A DNA stretch of 64,000 nucleotides, from positions 61,259 to 125,258 of the forward strand of contig CACYHE010000002.1 of the NCBI GenBank assembly GCA_902774185.1, read 5' to 3'. This document shows, piece after piece, positions 41,041-50,237 of the stretch; the stretch's first letter is position 1, and every line of letters begins with the position of its first letter. Source of the stretch: an uncultured Bacteroidales bacterium. Its GTDB lineage: Bacteria > Bacteroidota > Bacteroidia > Bacteroidales > Paludibacteraceae. Below the pieces are notes generated by a model. It ran no database searches. It was not told the DNA's origin and was given only the letters and a program-made list of their open reading frames with translations. Both the position numbers and the translations under genes were made by a program.

Positions 41041-42753
41041 TTATTTGTCGTGTTTATGCTCGTATAGCGCTTCCTCTACATTGATGATATAATCGCCCAT
41101 CTTTTCCAATTCGAGGATGATATCCATGTAGTTGACACCGGTTGAGTAGTCGTACTCTTTTTCCGTAATATGCTGCATGTTCTGCATCTTCAGTTCGTCA
41201 CGGAAATTATTGATTTCATTCTCCAAATTGGTCATATCTAAGAATTCGTCTTCAGTGATACTCTGACGCTCTAAAGCCTCCACCATCTTCACTTCTGCAC
41301 TGGTAAGCAGGTAAATCATCATCTCCACATTCTTATCCTGATATTCCGTATATTTGACGTTGTTCTCATGCTTATGGCGGATATATCGGGACAGGTTATA
41401 ATTCGCATCGCCAACTGACTCCAACTCACTTACGATACGAAGCATCTTATGCACCTCGTGTTTAGACTGCTCGGACAAACGACCATCTGCCACTTGGTTC
41501 AGGTATTGCGCAATTTCATACTCCATTCGGTCACAGATACCCTCATATTTCTCAATGCGGCTGAAGATCTTGGTAAACTGCGTCTCATCTTTTTCGCCAT
41601 ACAAATCATGGATCATACCTACCATGCGCTGTGTACGGACACCAAAGACATGTATCTCTTTCCATGCTTGGAGAATCGACAACTCGGAAGTGGACATCAG
41701 GCCACCGGAAATGAAACGTAACTGACTGTCTGTATCCCGTTGTTCCGGTTTGGAAGGAATGATCCAAATTACAAGTTTCTCCAGATATTTGATAAATCCT
41801 ATCAAGATACAGGTATTTACCACGTTGAACGTAGTGTGGAAGGTTGCCAGAATGGCACTCAGTTTCTCCGGAGACATGCCTGCTTCAGGACGCTCTCCTG
41901 GTTCAAACGGTACGCCCCACAAGTCACAAACAAATCGCACAAAGGGACGGAAGACACATAATACCCAGACGACACCAAATAGGTTGAATACCAAGTGCGC
42001 CATCGCTGCACGTCTTGCTTGCACTGAAGCCGACAATGCCACTATATTCGATGTGATAGTTGTACCGATATTCTCACCCAACACCAACGATATACCCATA
42101 TCTATAGGCAGTACTCCCACTGAACAAAGGGTCATCGTTATCGCCATGATAGCCGCCGAACTCTGCACGGCGAAAGTCAATATACCACCTACCAGTAAGT
42201 ATAGGAAGTAACTTCCATACCCCCAACTGGACGTAGCATCAAAGAAATTCTGTACAGCCGGTATCTTGTCAAGGTGCATTCCTGTAGCGTTGATTTTCAA
42301 CGTAGTTAGACCTAACAACAAGAGCGCCAGACCTATCAGGAAATCACCCATCGTGGCATTTTTCTTCGTATAAATGAGCGCGACCGCCAATACGATCATC
42401 GTATAGATGACATATTCCATAGGGAAGGAACCGCCACCCAACACCATGATCCATGCCGTGAAGGTGGTACCGATATTGGCACCCATGATCACCGATATCG
42501 CTTGTACAAGCGATAGAATGCCGGCAGAAACGAAGCTGACCGTCATAACGGTAGTAGCCGTAGATGACTGAACCGCTGCAGTGATGAACGCACCGGTTAA
42601 TACACCGGAGAACCTATTGGTCGTCATCGTGCCGAGTACATTACTCAACTTGCTACCGGCCATCTTCTGCAGGCCTTCTGACATCACTTTCAGACCGTAC
42701 ATCAGCATCGCTACGGAACCGATAAGTGTGATAATTGATAGAACCAAATTCAT
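41041..42753 (-). CDS. Na+/phosphate cotransporter family protein with PhoU-like domain
   Basis: A 570-residue protein. The N-terminal about 320 residues hold two inverted Na/Pi repeats with the QSS signatures (ITAAVQSSTATTVM and FAVQSSAAIMAI). The C-terminal about 200 residues are a cytoplasmic PhoU-like helical domain. This is the NptA/YjbB type, moving phosphate with sodium; direction (uptake or efflux) is uncertain. It follows the receiver/ATP-grasp gene by 21 bp in the gdhA run. Confidence 0.9.
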   Translation of the reverse strand: MNLVLSIITLIGSVAMLMYGLKVMSEGLQKMAGSKLSNVLGTMTTNRFSGVLTGAFITAAVQSSTATTVMTVSFVSAGILSLVQAISVIMGANIGTTFTAWIMVLGGGSFPMEYVIYTMIVLAVALIYTKKNATMGDFLIGLALLLLGLTTLKINATGMHLDKIPAVQNFFDATSSWGYGSYFLYLLVGGILTFAVQSSAAIMAITMTLCSVGVLPIDMGISLVLGENIGTTITSNIVALSASVQARRAAMAHLVFNLFGVVWVLCVFRPFVRFVCDLWGVPFEPGERPEAGMSPEKLSAILATFHTTFNVVNTCILIGFIKYLEKLVIWIIPSKPEQRDTDSQLRFISGGLMSTSELSILQAWKEIHVFGVRTQRMVGMIHDLYGEKDETQFTKIFSRIEKYEGICDRMEYEIAQYLNQVADGRLSEQSKHEVHKMLRIVSELESVGDANYNLSRYIRHKHENNVKYTEYQDKNVEMMIYLLTSAEVKMVEALERQSITEDEFLDMTNLENEINNFRDELKMQNMQHITEKEYDYSTGVNYMDIILELEKMGDYIINVEEALYEHKHDK

Positions 42754-42774
42754 ATAAAATACAAATATCTAATT

Positions 42775-45702
42775 TCAAATCTTAACCATCGCCCGACTGT
42801 TAAACCCGTCAATATACATCTCCAGCGGTTTGTCCAGTCGTACATGACGAACAAGATCGGTCTCTTCCACCGCAGGGATTGCGTCCAGTACATCGGTATC
42901 TAACAGATCTTCCGGTCTTGCCCATGGGTCTATATTCATATAACCGACGTTAAACGACGTGAGGTTTTGGAAGAAATGGCTGCCTTGTGAGGGTTCAATA
43001 CGGAAATTCTCCAAACTGCATTCCGCAATGGCTTTCGCTTCGCTGATATCTCCCCATACAACCGGTACACCCAGTGTAGGTATCTGAGATCCCCATCTTC
43101 CGTATCCGATAAGCAAATACTGCTTGCCTTCTTGTTGCATGCGTCTATTCCACTCTCGAATCGTTTGCGCCATCTCACGCGTACGCAATATATCAAAGGC
43201 ATCCCGACGCACATAGATGATATCGCGTACGTCATCTATCTGACCGATACCGAGCGCATTGGTGGAACGAAGGAAAGCATCCGATTCGTCTATATTGTCC
43301 CAGTTTACATTGGCAGTCAGACTATCTGCCGAAATAGGCCGTATCTGTAGCACATGGAAGATCTGCGGGTCATGCTCCAAATTGATAGCAAACTCTATCT
43401 CAACCGGAGTCTTAATCTCTTGCTGCGCAATATCAAGTAATTGTTGTACGATAGCGGTAAGAGGGAAAGTGTTGAATTTCAATTGCTGCGCAAATGTCAC
43501 AATCCTCGGTCCGTCCGGATAACAGGAATCCACAATGCGCATATTCTCCCGGTCATAGGTGGACGCTATAAGTTTCAAACTCTCAAACTGTCCGCATTCG
43601 TGAATCGGGATACGCTCCAAATTCACCGCATCATCGACGGATGTCTTAAAGCGTTCCGGACTAAGCGACAGCGCTAACATCGATTGTTGCGTCTCACGCA
43701 TCGCCAGATCCACGGTAGATGTCTGCAATACATTTTTCGGATATTTGGGACTGAACCGTAACACCTGTTCTCCATCTACAACCGCCTTGCCCAAACCATA
43801 GGCAATCTTCACGATGCCATCCTCCGGTTTCTCTTTGCCTACCGGATAGAAATTGATACTACGCGCCACGCCGGAGATGACGGGGAAATAATAATTTTCT
43901 TCCTGCTCACCGCAAACCTCTTGTAGCACAATCGCCATCTTCTCCTCACTCGGCACATTTCCCGTAGAAACGATATACCCACGAGATGCAGCAAAATAGA
44001 CGGACGCATAAACGGATTTCACAGCTTTACTCAGCATTCTCAACTGCTGGTCCTCATTCTCCGTATTAGGAATCATATAGGTGCTATAGACTCCCGCAAA
44101 AGGCTGATAATAGGAATCCTCTAACTTTGAAGACGAACGAACCGCAAGCGGTCTTTGGGTCACACGAATGAAATGACGTAAGGCTTCACGCAACTCCAGC
44201 GGTAACATCGCTGCCACAAACTCCGACAAGATCTCTTCGTCCGTCAGGTCAGCATTGATTACATATTGAAGTCCGTTGTCATGAATGAAACGGTCGAAAT
44301 ACTCCGTCGTGATGACCATCGTACGCGGCACAAAAACACGTACGTCCTGCCATTTGTCGTACAGATCGTATTTCTGTAACATATGGTTGAGGAAGGCGAG
44401 TCCTCTACCCTTTCCTCCCATCGCGCCATCACCACAACGAGCGAACCAAATAGTGTCGTTATAGGTGTCCGGCGCATATTTGGCTACAACACCGAGTGCT
44501 TGGTTGATGCGGTAATCGTGGATCAAACGAATATTCGTTTGTCGAATATGTTCAATGTCCGTCTCATCTTGAATCTTCAAAGCGCTGACAGGACGACCTA
44601 CCGAGAACAAACCCCGTGCAAAAAGCCATTTGGACAAGTAGTTATTGTCGCTCAGACGCCGGAACGCAGCAGGAGAGATCGTCGATATGATGCGCTCAAA
44701 ACCCTCCAAGTCTGACGCACGCGCAATCTCTTTGCCGGTACGTGGATCACGCGCAATGAAATCTCCAAAACCGAACTCCCGTTCGATATATTCGCTCACC
44801 TCCTGCAACAGGGTCTTGGATTTCTTGACCACAAAACCCACCTTGAGTTGACGAGCAATAGAGCGCATCGACTCTTGAGAACTCTGCATCAAGAACGGCA
44901 TTGTCGGATTCTCTTCGCGAATAAGACGACATAAATCGACACCTGCATCGAGTTTTTCGCTGGACGCAGGATCGCCTTTATGAATGACAAAACCGATATC
45001 GGATATCACACCGATGATATTTTTGCTATACCTATGGTACAACTCCACTGCTTCGTCATAGCAGGTCGCCATCAACATCTTAGGTCGCGCACGTTTACGA
45101 AGTAACTGTTGCTTCTCATTTAGTGCATCGCGTATAGCAATCGTATTTTGCTGCAACACAAGTTTGTATAGCAAAGGCAGGTAGGTGGAGTAATAGCGAA
45201 CACTGTCTTCTACCAGCAATATCGCCCGCACACCTTCATCCAAGATATCATGCTCGGCGTTCAAACGGTCCTCAATCAACTTGATGATTGCGATGATAAG
45301 GTCCGTGGAGTTATTCCAGTTGAAGAGGTAATCAATATACGAAGTATCCTGCTGTTCAATGCGGCGATGAACCTCTTTACTGAAAGAAGACAACAGCACA
45401 ATCGGACATTCCGGTAAAAGAGTCTTTGCTTCTTTGGCAAAATCCCACACCTCATTGCCTCCTGCACTATAAACGACCAGTATCAAGTCAAAAGAGTCCT
45501 GACTTTCGACATTCGACTTTTGACTTTCGACTATATCTAGCGCTTCACGCGGTGTCTCTGCCCGCACGATGGAAGGCGGATTACTCAGATTGAGTTCCGC
45601 ATATTCCTGCGCGATTTGCACGTCAATACGTCCATCCTCCTCGAGTGCAAAACTATCGTAGTTATTGCACACGAGCAGAATACGTCGCACGCGCTTCGAC
45701 AT
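42775..45702 (-). CDS. Receiver domains fused to PEP-synthase-type ATP-grasp domain
   Basis: About 975 residues, often annotated as phosphoenolpyruvate synthase. Residues about 1-130 resemble a response-regulator receiver lacking the phospho-Asp (ILVVYSAGG). Residues about 140-330 are a second receiver with acidic LLVEDS, phospho-acceptor Asp in VISDIGF and Lys in VVKKSK. From about 415 comes the PPDK N-terminal ATP-grasp region (GGKGRGLAFL, AVRSSSKLEDS, VLQIRPIS). The phosphohistidine swivel domain and PEP-binding barrel are missing, so true PEP synthesis is doubtful. Start: ATG 45702 (a GTG at 45726 is possible). It lies 25 bp after gdhA. Confidence 0.8.
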   Translation of the reverse strand: MSKRVRRILLVCNNYDSFALEEDGRIDVQIAQEYAELNLSNPPSIVRAETPREALDIVESQKSNVESQDSFDLILVVYSAGGNEVWDFAKEAKTLLPECPIVLLSSFSKEVHRRIEQQDTSYIDYLFNWNNSTDLIIAIIKLIEDRLNAEHDILDEGVRAILLVEDSVRYYSTYLPLLYKLVLQQNTIAIRDALNEKQQLLRKRARPKMLMATCYDEAVELYHRYSKNIIGVISDIGFVIHKGDPASSEKLDAGVDLCRLIREENPTMPFLMQSSQESMRSIARQLKVGFVVKKSKTLLQEVSEYIEREFGFGDFIARDPRTGKEIARASDLEGFERIISTISPAAFRRLSDNNYLSKWLFARGLFSVGRPVSALKIQDETDIEHIRQTNIRLIHDYRINQALGVVAKYAPDTYNDTIWFARCGDGAMGGKGRGLAFLNHMLQKYDLYDKWQDVRVFVPRTMVITTEYFDRFIHDNGLQYVINADLTDEEILSEFVAAMLPLELREALRHFIRVTQRPLAVRSSSKLEDSYYQPFAGVYSTYMIPNTENEDQQLRMLSKAVKSVYASVYFAASRGYIVSTGNVPSEEKMAIVLQEVCGEQEENYYFPVISGVARSINFYPVGKEKPEDGIVKIAYGLGKAVVDGEQVLRFSPKYPKNVLQTSTVDLAMRETQQSMLALSLSPERFKTSVDDAVNLERIPIHECGQFESLKLIASTYDRENMRIVDSCYPDGPRIVTFAQQLKFNTFPLTAIVQQLLDIAQQEIKTPVEIEFAINLEHDPQIFHVLQIRPISADSLTANVNWDNIDESDAFLRSTNALGIGQIDDVRDIIYVRRDAFDILRTREMAQTIREWNRRMQQEGKQYLLIGYGRWGSQIPTLGVPVVWGDISEAKAIAECSLENFRIEPSQGSHFFQNLTSFNVGYMNIDPWARPEDLLDTDVLDAIPAVEETDLVRHVRLDKPLEMYIDGFNSRAMVKI
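45499..45534. repeat. Heptad tract inside the receiver/ATP-grasp gene
   Basis: GACTTTC, GACATTC, GACTTTT, GACTTTC: 7-bp period, in frame on the minus strand, encoding VESQKSNVESQ in the first receiver domain. Confidence 0.9.
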
Positions 45703-45727
45703 CAATGATGTGTAGTTACTTTCCACT

Positions 45728-47083
45728 TTATACCAAACCTTGTTCTACCATGGAGTTCGCCACTTTCATGAAACCGGCGATATTGGCACCCTTGACGTAA
45801 TTGATATATCCGTCTTCTTCGGTACCGTATTTGAGACATGCGGCATGGATGTCTGCCATGATCGTACGCAAACGTTGATCCACCTCTTCGGCGGTCCATT
45901 TCAGACGCATGCTGTTTTGAGTCATCTCGAGACCGGAAGTAGCTACACCACCGGCATTACTTGCTTTTCCAGGGCTATAGAGGATCTTAGCGCCTTGGAA
46001 GAGGGCGATCGCTTCCGGTGTACTCGGCATGTTCGCACCTTCCGTCACGCAGAAACAACCGTTCTTAAGTAAGTTCTCTGCATCGACTTTCTCAATCTCG
46101 TTTTGCGTAGCACACGGCATAGCGATGTCACACGCTATCTTCCACGGACGTTCTCCCGGGAAATACTGAGCTTGCGGATACTTGCTCACATACTCTTTGA
46201 TACGTCCACGACGAACGTTCTTCAACTCCATCACGTACGCCATCTTCTCTTCATTCAGTCCTTCCGGATCATAGATAAAGCCGTCGGAATCACTCAGCGT
46301 CAAAACTTTCGCACCCAGACGCATCGCTTTCTGTGCAGCGTACTGCGCTACGTTTCCGGCACCCGAGATGCACACTTTTTTGCCTTCAAAACGCTCGTCA
46401 CGAGTAGCTAACATCGCTTGTGCAAAATAGCAAGCACCGTATCCCGTGGCCTCGGGACGCATCAACGAACCGCCCCAGTTCTGACCTTTACCGGTCAGCG
46501 TACCTGTGAACTCATCCCTTAGACGTTTGTATTGACCGAACATAAATCCAATCTCACGGCCACCTACACCGATATCTCCGGCTGGGACATCCGTGTCTGC
46601 ACCTATATGGCGCTGCAACTCCGTCATGAAACTCTGGCAAAAACGCATCACCTCGGCATCGCTCTTTCCTCTAGGCGAGAAATCAGAACCACCCTTGGCT
46701 CCACCCATTGGCAAGGTCGTCAAGGCGTTCTTAAAAGTCTGCTCGAAAGCGAGGAACTTCATGATACTCAGGTTCACACTCGCATGGAAACGGATACCGC
46801 CTTTATACGGACCGATAGCGCTGTTCATCTGAACGCGGAAACCGCGGTTGATCTGCACCTCACCCTGATCGTCCATCCAAGGCACACGGAACATAATCAC
46901 GCGTTCCGGCTCCACGATACGCTCCATCACTTTCTGCTCACGCAGATAAGGATAGGCCATGATCATCGGAGCTACGCTCTCTACTACTTCTCTTACAGCT
47001 TGGTGAAACTCACTCTCACCGGGATTCTTTTTAATGAGTTCGGCCATAAAACCGTCCACCCATGCTTGTGTTTGCTTATCCAT
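45728..47083 (-). CDS. gdhA: NADP-specific glutamate dehydrogenase
   Basis: A 451-residue hexameric GDH assimilating ammonium onto 2-oxoglutarate. Visible: NSAIGPYKGGIRFH, the catalytic-lysine motif GGAKGG (residues 127-132), DVPAGDIGVGGREIGFM, and the coenzyme-binding ISGAGNVAQYAA. Length and KGRIKEYV-type segments fit the NADP-dependent bacterial class. Its own promoter is at 47110-47141, and the gene heads a run with the receiver/ATP-grasp and Na/Pi genes. Confidence 0.96.
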   Translation of the reverse strand: MDKQTQAWVDGFMAELIKKNPGESEFHQAVREVVESVAPMIMAYPYLREQKVMERIVEPERVIMFRVPWMDDQGEVQINRGFRVQMNSAIGPYKGGIRFHASVNLSIMKFLAFEQTFKNALTTLPMGGAKGGSDFSPRGKSDAEVMRFCQSFMTELQRHIGADTDVPAGDIGVGGREIGFMFGQYKRLRDEFTGTLTGKGQNWGGSLMRPEATGYGACYFAQAMLATRDERFEGKKVCISGAGNVAQYAAQKAMRLGAKVLTLSDSDGFIYDPEGLNEEKMAYVMELKNVRRGRIKEYVSKYPQAQYFPGERPWKIACDIAMPCATQNEIEKVDAENLLKNGCFCVTEGANMPSTPEAIALFQGAKILYSPGKASNAGGVATSGLEMTQNSMRLKWTAEEVDQRLRTIMADIHAACLKYGTEEDGYINYVKGANIAGFMKVANSMVEQGLV

Positions 47084-47109
47084 AATATAAATAAATCAAA
47101 ATTACGGCG

Positions 47110-47141
47110 CAAAATTACAAAAAAAAAATTACATATGCAAG
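47110..47141 (-). promoter_or_regulatory. gdhA promoter
   Basis: Minus strand: CTTG (47138-47141) followed by CATATGTA, 20 bp, TAATTTTG (47110-47117). TCGCGCGTG precedes the -33 element. Confidence 0.8.
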
Positions 47142-47177
47142 CACGCGCGATATTTTGTTATTTTTTTCTGTTAAAAA

Positions 47178-47209
47178 TTTGCATATATCAAAAAAATTTC
47201 GTAATTTTG
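47178..47209 (+). promoter_or_regulatory. hpf promoter
   Basis: -33 TTTG (47178-47181) followed by CATATATC, 20 bp, -7 TAATTTTG (47202-47209). Confidence 0.8.
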
Positions 47210-47245
47210 CAGCATGATTTGTTAAACTTTTAAAATTATAGTACT

Positions 47246-47521
47246 ATGAACATGACCATTAATGCCGTAAATTTCGAGATGGCAGAGAAACTCGAGCAGT
47301 TTATTGAGAAGAAGATGAATCGTTTTGAGCGTCATTTGAACGGTAATGACAAAGTAGAGATTCGTATGTCGGTTATTAAGCCGCAGACCAATGCGAACAA
47401 AGAGGTGAAGGTTCGTATAGCCGGTCTATTCGCGGAGAAAACGGCCGATAGTTTTGAGGAAGCTTTGGACGCTTGTCTCAATGCCTTAGAGGGACAGTTA
47501 GAGCGCCGAAAAAACGCCTGA
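47246..47521 (+). CDS. hpf: Ribosome hibernation-promoting factor, short form
   Basis: A 91-residue protein of the HPF/RaiA family that binds the 30S decoding region and silences ribosomes in stationary phase. Features: the N-terminal beta-strand plus helix (FEMAEKLEQFIEKKMNRFER) and the second helix (SFEEALDACLNALEGQLERR). It is the short form without the dimerising C-terminal domain. It has its own promoter and a bidirectional terminator. Confidence 0.9.
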   Translation: MNMTINAVNFEMAEKLEQFIEKKMNRFERHLNGNDKVEIRMSVIKPQTNANKEVKVRIAGLFAEKTADSFEEALDACLNALEGQLERRKNA

Positions 47522-47536
47522 TATACAATTGGATAT

Positions 47537-47566
47537 AAAAAAAAGCGTCGTTTGACGCTTTTTTTA
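47537..47566 (+). terminator. Bidirectional terminator between hpf and the AraC gene
   Basis: AAAAAAGCGTC, loop GTTT, GACGCTTTTTTT: a perfect stem with A and T tails on both sides, serving both convergent genes. Confidence 0.9.
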
Positions 47567-48424
47567 TGCTTTCTTCTCTTTCCGGAAATGATTCGGAGTG
47601 AGACCCGTATGTTTCTTCGTATATTGACAGAAGAAACTGGCATTGGGGAACTCCATCTTCGCAGCGATCTCGTGGATAGGTAATGTCGTATTCCGCAAAT
47701 AATGTTTCAACTCCGCTACCGTCATGTCCGCAATCCATGTACTGGCTGACTTTCCGCTACGCTCCTTGCATATCTCCGACAGATATTTAGGAGTAATATG
47801 CAATTTCTCTGCGAACCATTGTACCTCACGTTGATGCGGGTACTGCTGTAACAAACGTGTGAACTCATGGAACGTGTAATCACTTTGATTGACCGACATG
47901 CGCTCCAAATCCTGTGCGTCAAGTACCGCTAATTTATCCATGTAATTCAGCATCTCCATTGTAGCTCCCTTAGCAACCGCCATCATAATCTGATTGCGAT
48001 AAGCAGAAGGTTTATCCTTCAGTTGCAATTCGAACAAATGGAAATAGGTATGGAAGAAGTCTATGCTTGCTTCACTCAAATGGAACACCGGGTGATTCTT
48101 GATATACTCCGATTTAGCATACCAGTTTGGTTCTACACGCATGTGTTCATACATGATCTTCTCAAAGATTTTTGCATCAAAAGTGATTTGCATGAACTCA
48201 TAATCATCGGAATACTCATACGGACCAAGTTCAATATCAAACGATGGAATACGCACAAACAAATCATCTTTGGCAATGCGCACCATCTCTCCTTTGTAAT
48301 ATACATCGATATGACCGGCTTTACACAGTATCACCGTCATACCCGTTTCTGAACGTGTTTCTCTACATACGCGGAAACCATCCACATCCGTGGTTAAAAA
48401 GATAGAATCAGTAAATAAAGTCAT
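47564..48424 (-). CDS. AraC-family transcriptional regulator
   Basis: A 286-residue regulator with an N-terminal sensing/cupin-like part (about 1-165) and a C-terminal double helix-turn-helix: QREVQWFAEKLHITPKYLSE, then HEIAAKMEFPNASFFCQYTK and the closing HTGLTPNHFRK. The start at 48424 is chosen because the longer frame crosses its promoter at 48457-48488. The ligand and target genes are not evident; it is isolated between two convergent/divergent neighbours. Confidence 0.9.
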   Translation of the reverse strand: MTLFTDSIFLTTDVDGFRVCRETRSETGMTVILCKAGHIDVYYKGEMVRIAKDDLFVRIPSFDIELGPYEYSDDYEFMQITFDAKIFEKIMYEHMRVEPNWYAKSEYIKNHPVFHLSEASIDFFHTYFHLFELQLKDKPSAYRNQIMMAVAKGATMEMLNYMDKLAVLDAQDLERMSVNQSDYTFHEFTRLLQQYPHQREVQWFAEKLHITPKYLSEICKERSGKSASTWIADMTVAELKHYLRNTTLPIHEIAAKMEFPNASFFCQYTKKHTGLTPNHFRKEKKA

Positions 48425-48456
48425 ACAAATACAACATTTCAGGTTAAATTCGGATG

Positions 48457-48488
48457 CAAAATTACAATTTTTTTTGGAAACATACAAA
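48457..48488 (-). promoter_or_regulatory. AraC-family gene promoter
   Basis: Minus strand: TTTG (48485-48488), 20 bp, TAATTTTG (48457-48464). Confidence 0.75.
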
Positions 48489-48503
48489 TTTTTGAGCCAT
48501 TTT

Positions 48504-48535
48504 TTTGTTTATTTCGTGTTTTTTTTGTAATTTTG
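48504..48535 (+). promoter_or_regulatory. DUF4837 gene promoter
   Basis: -33 TTTG (48504-48507), 20 bp, -7 TAATTTTG (48528-48535). The ATG at 48556 is about 20 bp downstream. Confidence 0.75.
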
Positions 48536-48555
48536 CACCAAAAATTGAAAGTATC

Positions 48556-49623
48556 ATGAGAAAATATGTCTTTTTTGCGTTAATTGCGCTAATTTTGACT
48601 GCGTGTGGTAACAGTAATGAACGTCTCTTAACTTCCGCTACCGGTAGTATCTACGATTGTCTGGTGGTCTGTGATGCTTCGCTCAAGGATCCTATCCGTG
48701 CTACGATGGGCGCGGAGATGTATGGATTGCCGCAGGAGGAATCAACGTTCACCGTGTCGTATGTGCCTACGGAGCAATTCGATAATCTGGTGAAGGGTTC
48801 CCGTAATATTCTGCAGGTGGATATCAACCCGAATCGATACACGCAGGTCAAAACCGGTATGAGTCGTGATGTATGGTCCAAACCGCAAGCGATGGTACAT
48901 ATCCAAGCGCCTAACAAAGAAGCGTTTTTGGAGTATTGGGCTACAAATGGAGAAAATATACGGGATTGGTTCATTCGGGAGGAGTTGGCACGCCAAATCC
49001 GTTTCTATCGCGCCAATACCAATAAGGACGCGCGCGCAATACTCAATAAACAGGGCTACGACATGCTCATTCCGGAGGACTTCATGCTAATTAAAAATGA
49101 GAAAGTAGCCATCACAAATCACCATACGGCGCAAGCAGATCGGAAGAAATCACAAATCACCAATGACAGCGTAGCTGTCCTTTGGTGCTGCAATAACAAA
49201 GGTCCGATGCGCAAAGATATCCTGGTTTATTGGTATCCTTATACGGCACAAGAGCAGTTCGACAATGCCTCTATCACGCGCATGCGGGACGCTGTGGAAG
49301 GGCCGCTGATTACAGCACAAGTGCCCGGCAGTCATATGGGAACGGAGTATAAGTATTTCCCGCCTGTCAGTAGGAACGTAGCTGCCTTACGGGACACCAC
49401 TGGCGGTTTCTTTGCGGTAGAGACACGTGGTCTTTGGCGTATCTTAGACGGCGAAGCGATGGGCGGCCCGTTCGTCAGCCTTACCCGTCTGGATCAAGTG
49501 AACGGCTACGTCGTAACGGCAGAAGTATTCCTGTACGCTGCAGGACAAAAGAAACGCAATGCAACACGGCAGTTGGAAGCAATACTCTATACCTTAGAGA
49601 TGCCGAATGAACGCCAGCGATGA
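48556..49623 (+). CDS. DUF4837 family lipoprotein
   Basis: A 355-residue protein of the DUF4837 family, restricted largely to Bacteroidota. The signal FFALIALILTACGN places a lipidated Cys at about residue 17. Two homologous halves are typical. A 7-bp tract encodes ITNHHTAQADRKKSQITND around residues 186-204, followed directly by SVAVLWCC, so the insert lies before a predicted strand. The 3' end overlaps the opposing pnuC gene by 37 bp. Function unknown. Confidence 0.8.
   Translation: MRKYVFFALIALILTACGNSNERLLTSATGSIYDCLVVCDASLKDPIRATMGAEMYGLPQEESTFTVSYVPTEQFDNLVKGSRNILQVDINPNRYTQVKTGMSRDVWSKPQAMVHIQAPNKEAFLEYWATNGENIRDWFIREELARQIRFYRANTNKDARAILNKQGYDMLIPEDFMLIKNEKVAITNHHTAQADRKKSQITNDSVAVLWCCNNKGPMRKDILVYWYPYTAQEQFDNASITRMRDAVEGPLITAQVPGSHMGTEYKYFPPVSRNVAALRDTTGGFFAVETRGLWRILDGEAMGGPFVSLTRLDQVNGYVVTAEVFLYAAGQKKRNATRQLEAILYTLEMPNERQR
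49108..49168. repeat. Heptad tract pair inside the DUF4837 gene
   Basis: Two copies of ATCACAAATCACC separated by about 26 bp, in frame. Confidence 0.75.
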
Positions 49624-50237
49624 AGACCATATAGGCAGTTAGCACACCAGAATGTGTACTGCGCTGCCATGCAGTAGTCTCCGGCACGAAGCCATAGGAT
49701 TACACTAAGGATATCGACCGCCAACCAGATGAACCAGTGCTCTCGATAAACCAAAATCATCAGTACCTGCGCCACTAGTGCAGGTATTGTTGTAAAAGCA
49801 TCTAAATACGGCTGCGTATCATCGGTCCACGCCTTTAATCCCCACCCTGCCAACACAGACACTAGCAACGTAGCGGATAGAAGGAGCACAAAAATACGCC
49901 CTGATAAGGAACGGGTACGCACCGTTTGCGTGTCCTCCTGAAGACGTCGTTTCCATGCAAAAACACCATATGCCATCGTTGCAAAATAGTATGCATTAAT
50001 GGCGACTTGACCGTACAACTGTTGCTTCAAACTGATGTATAAATAAATCGCCACTTGCGAGAACCCGAAGAGGTACATCCAAATCTTCCCTTGTGCGGTC
50101 AGACAAACCGAACAGACTCCCAGACAGCCGCACAACAAGGACACCCATGGCATTCCGGGCATCAAGCAATACGTTACGATCTGAAGTAATAGACCGAACG
50201 CCAAAAAACTATAATCAAACCACTTACGGGAAATCAT
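49587..50237 (-). CDS. pnuC: Nicotinamide mononucleotide/nicotinamide riboside transporter PnuC
   Basis: A 216-residue membrane protein with about seven helices. The PnuC signatures are present: GQVAINAYYFATMAYGVFAW and, near the end, WFIWLAVDILSVILWL. It imports a vitamin B3 nucleoside for NAD synthesis. A nucleoside or thiamine kinase gene often follows pnuC; here the upstream gene is a lipoprotein whose stop overlaps the pnuC start by 4 bp. No riboswitch is evident. Confidence 0.92.
   Translation of the reverse strand: MISRKWFDYSFLAFGLLLQIVTYCLMPGMPWVSLLCGCLGVCSVCLTAQGKIWMYLFGFSQVAIYLYISLKQQLYGQVAINAYYFATMAYGVFAWKRRLQEDTQTVRTRSLSGRIFVLLLSATLLVSVLAGWGLKAWTDDTQPYLDAFTTIPALVAQVLMILVYREHWFIWLAVDILSVILWLRAGDYCMAAQYTFWCANCLYGLHRWRSFGISKV

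Noticed and set aside
42775-45702. Bona fide PEP synthase
   Set aside because: No phosphohistidine or PEP-binding domain can be seen.
46532-47233. 233-codon frame opposite gdhA
   Set aside because: Antisense shadow of gdhA with no recognisable domain; crosses two promoters.
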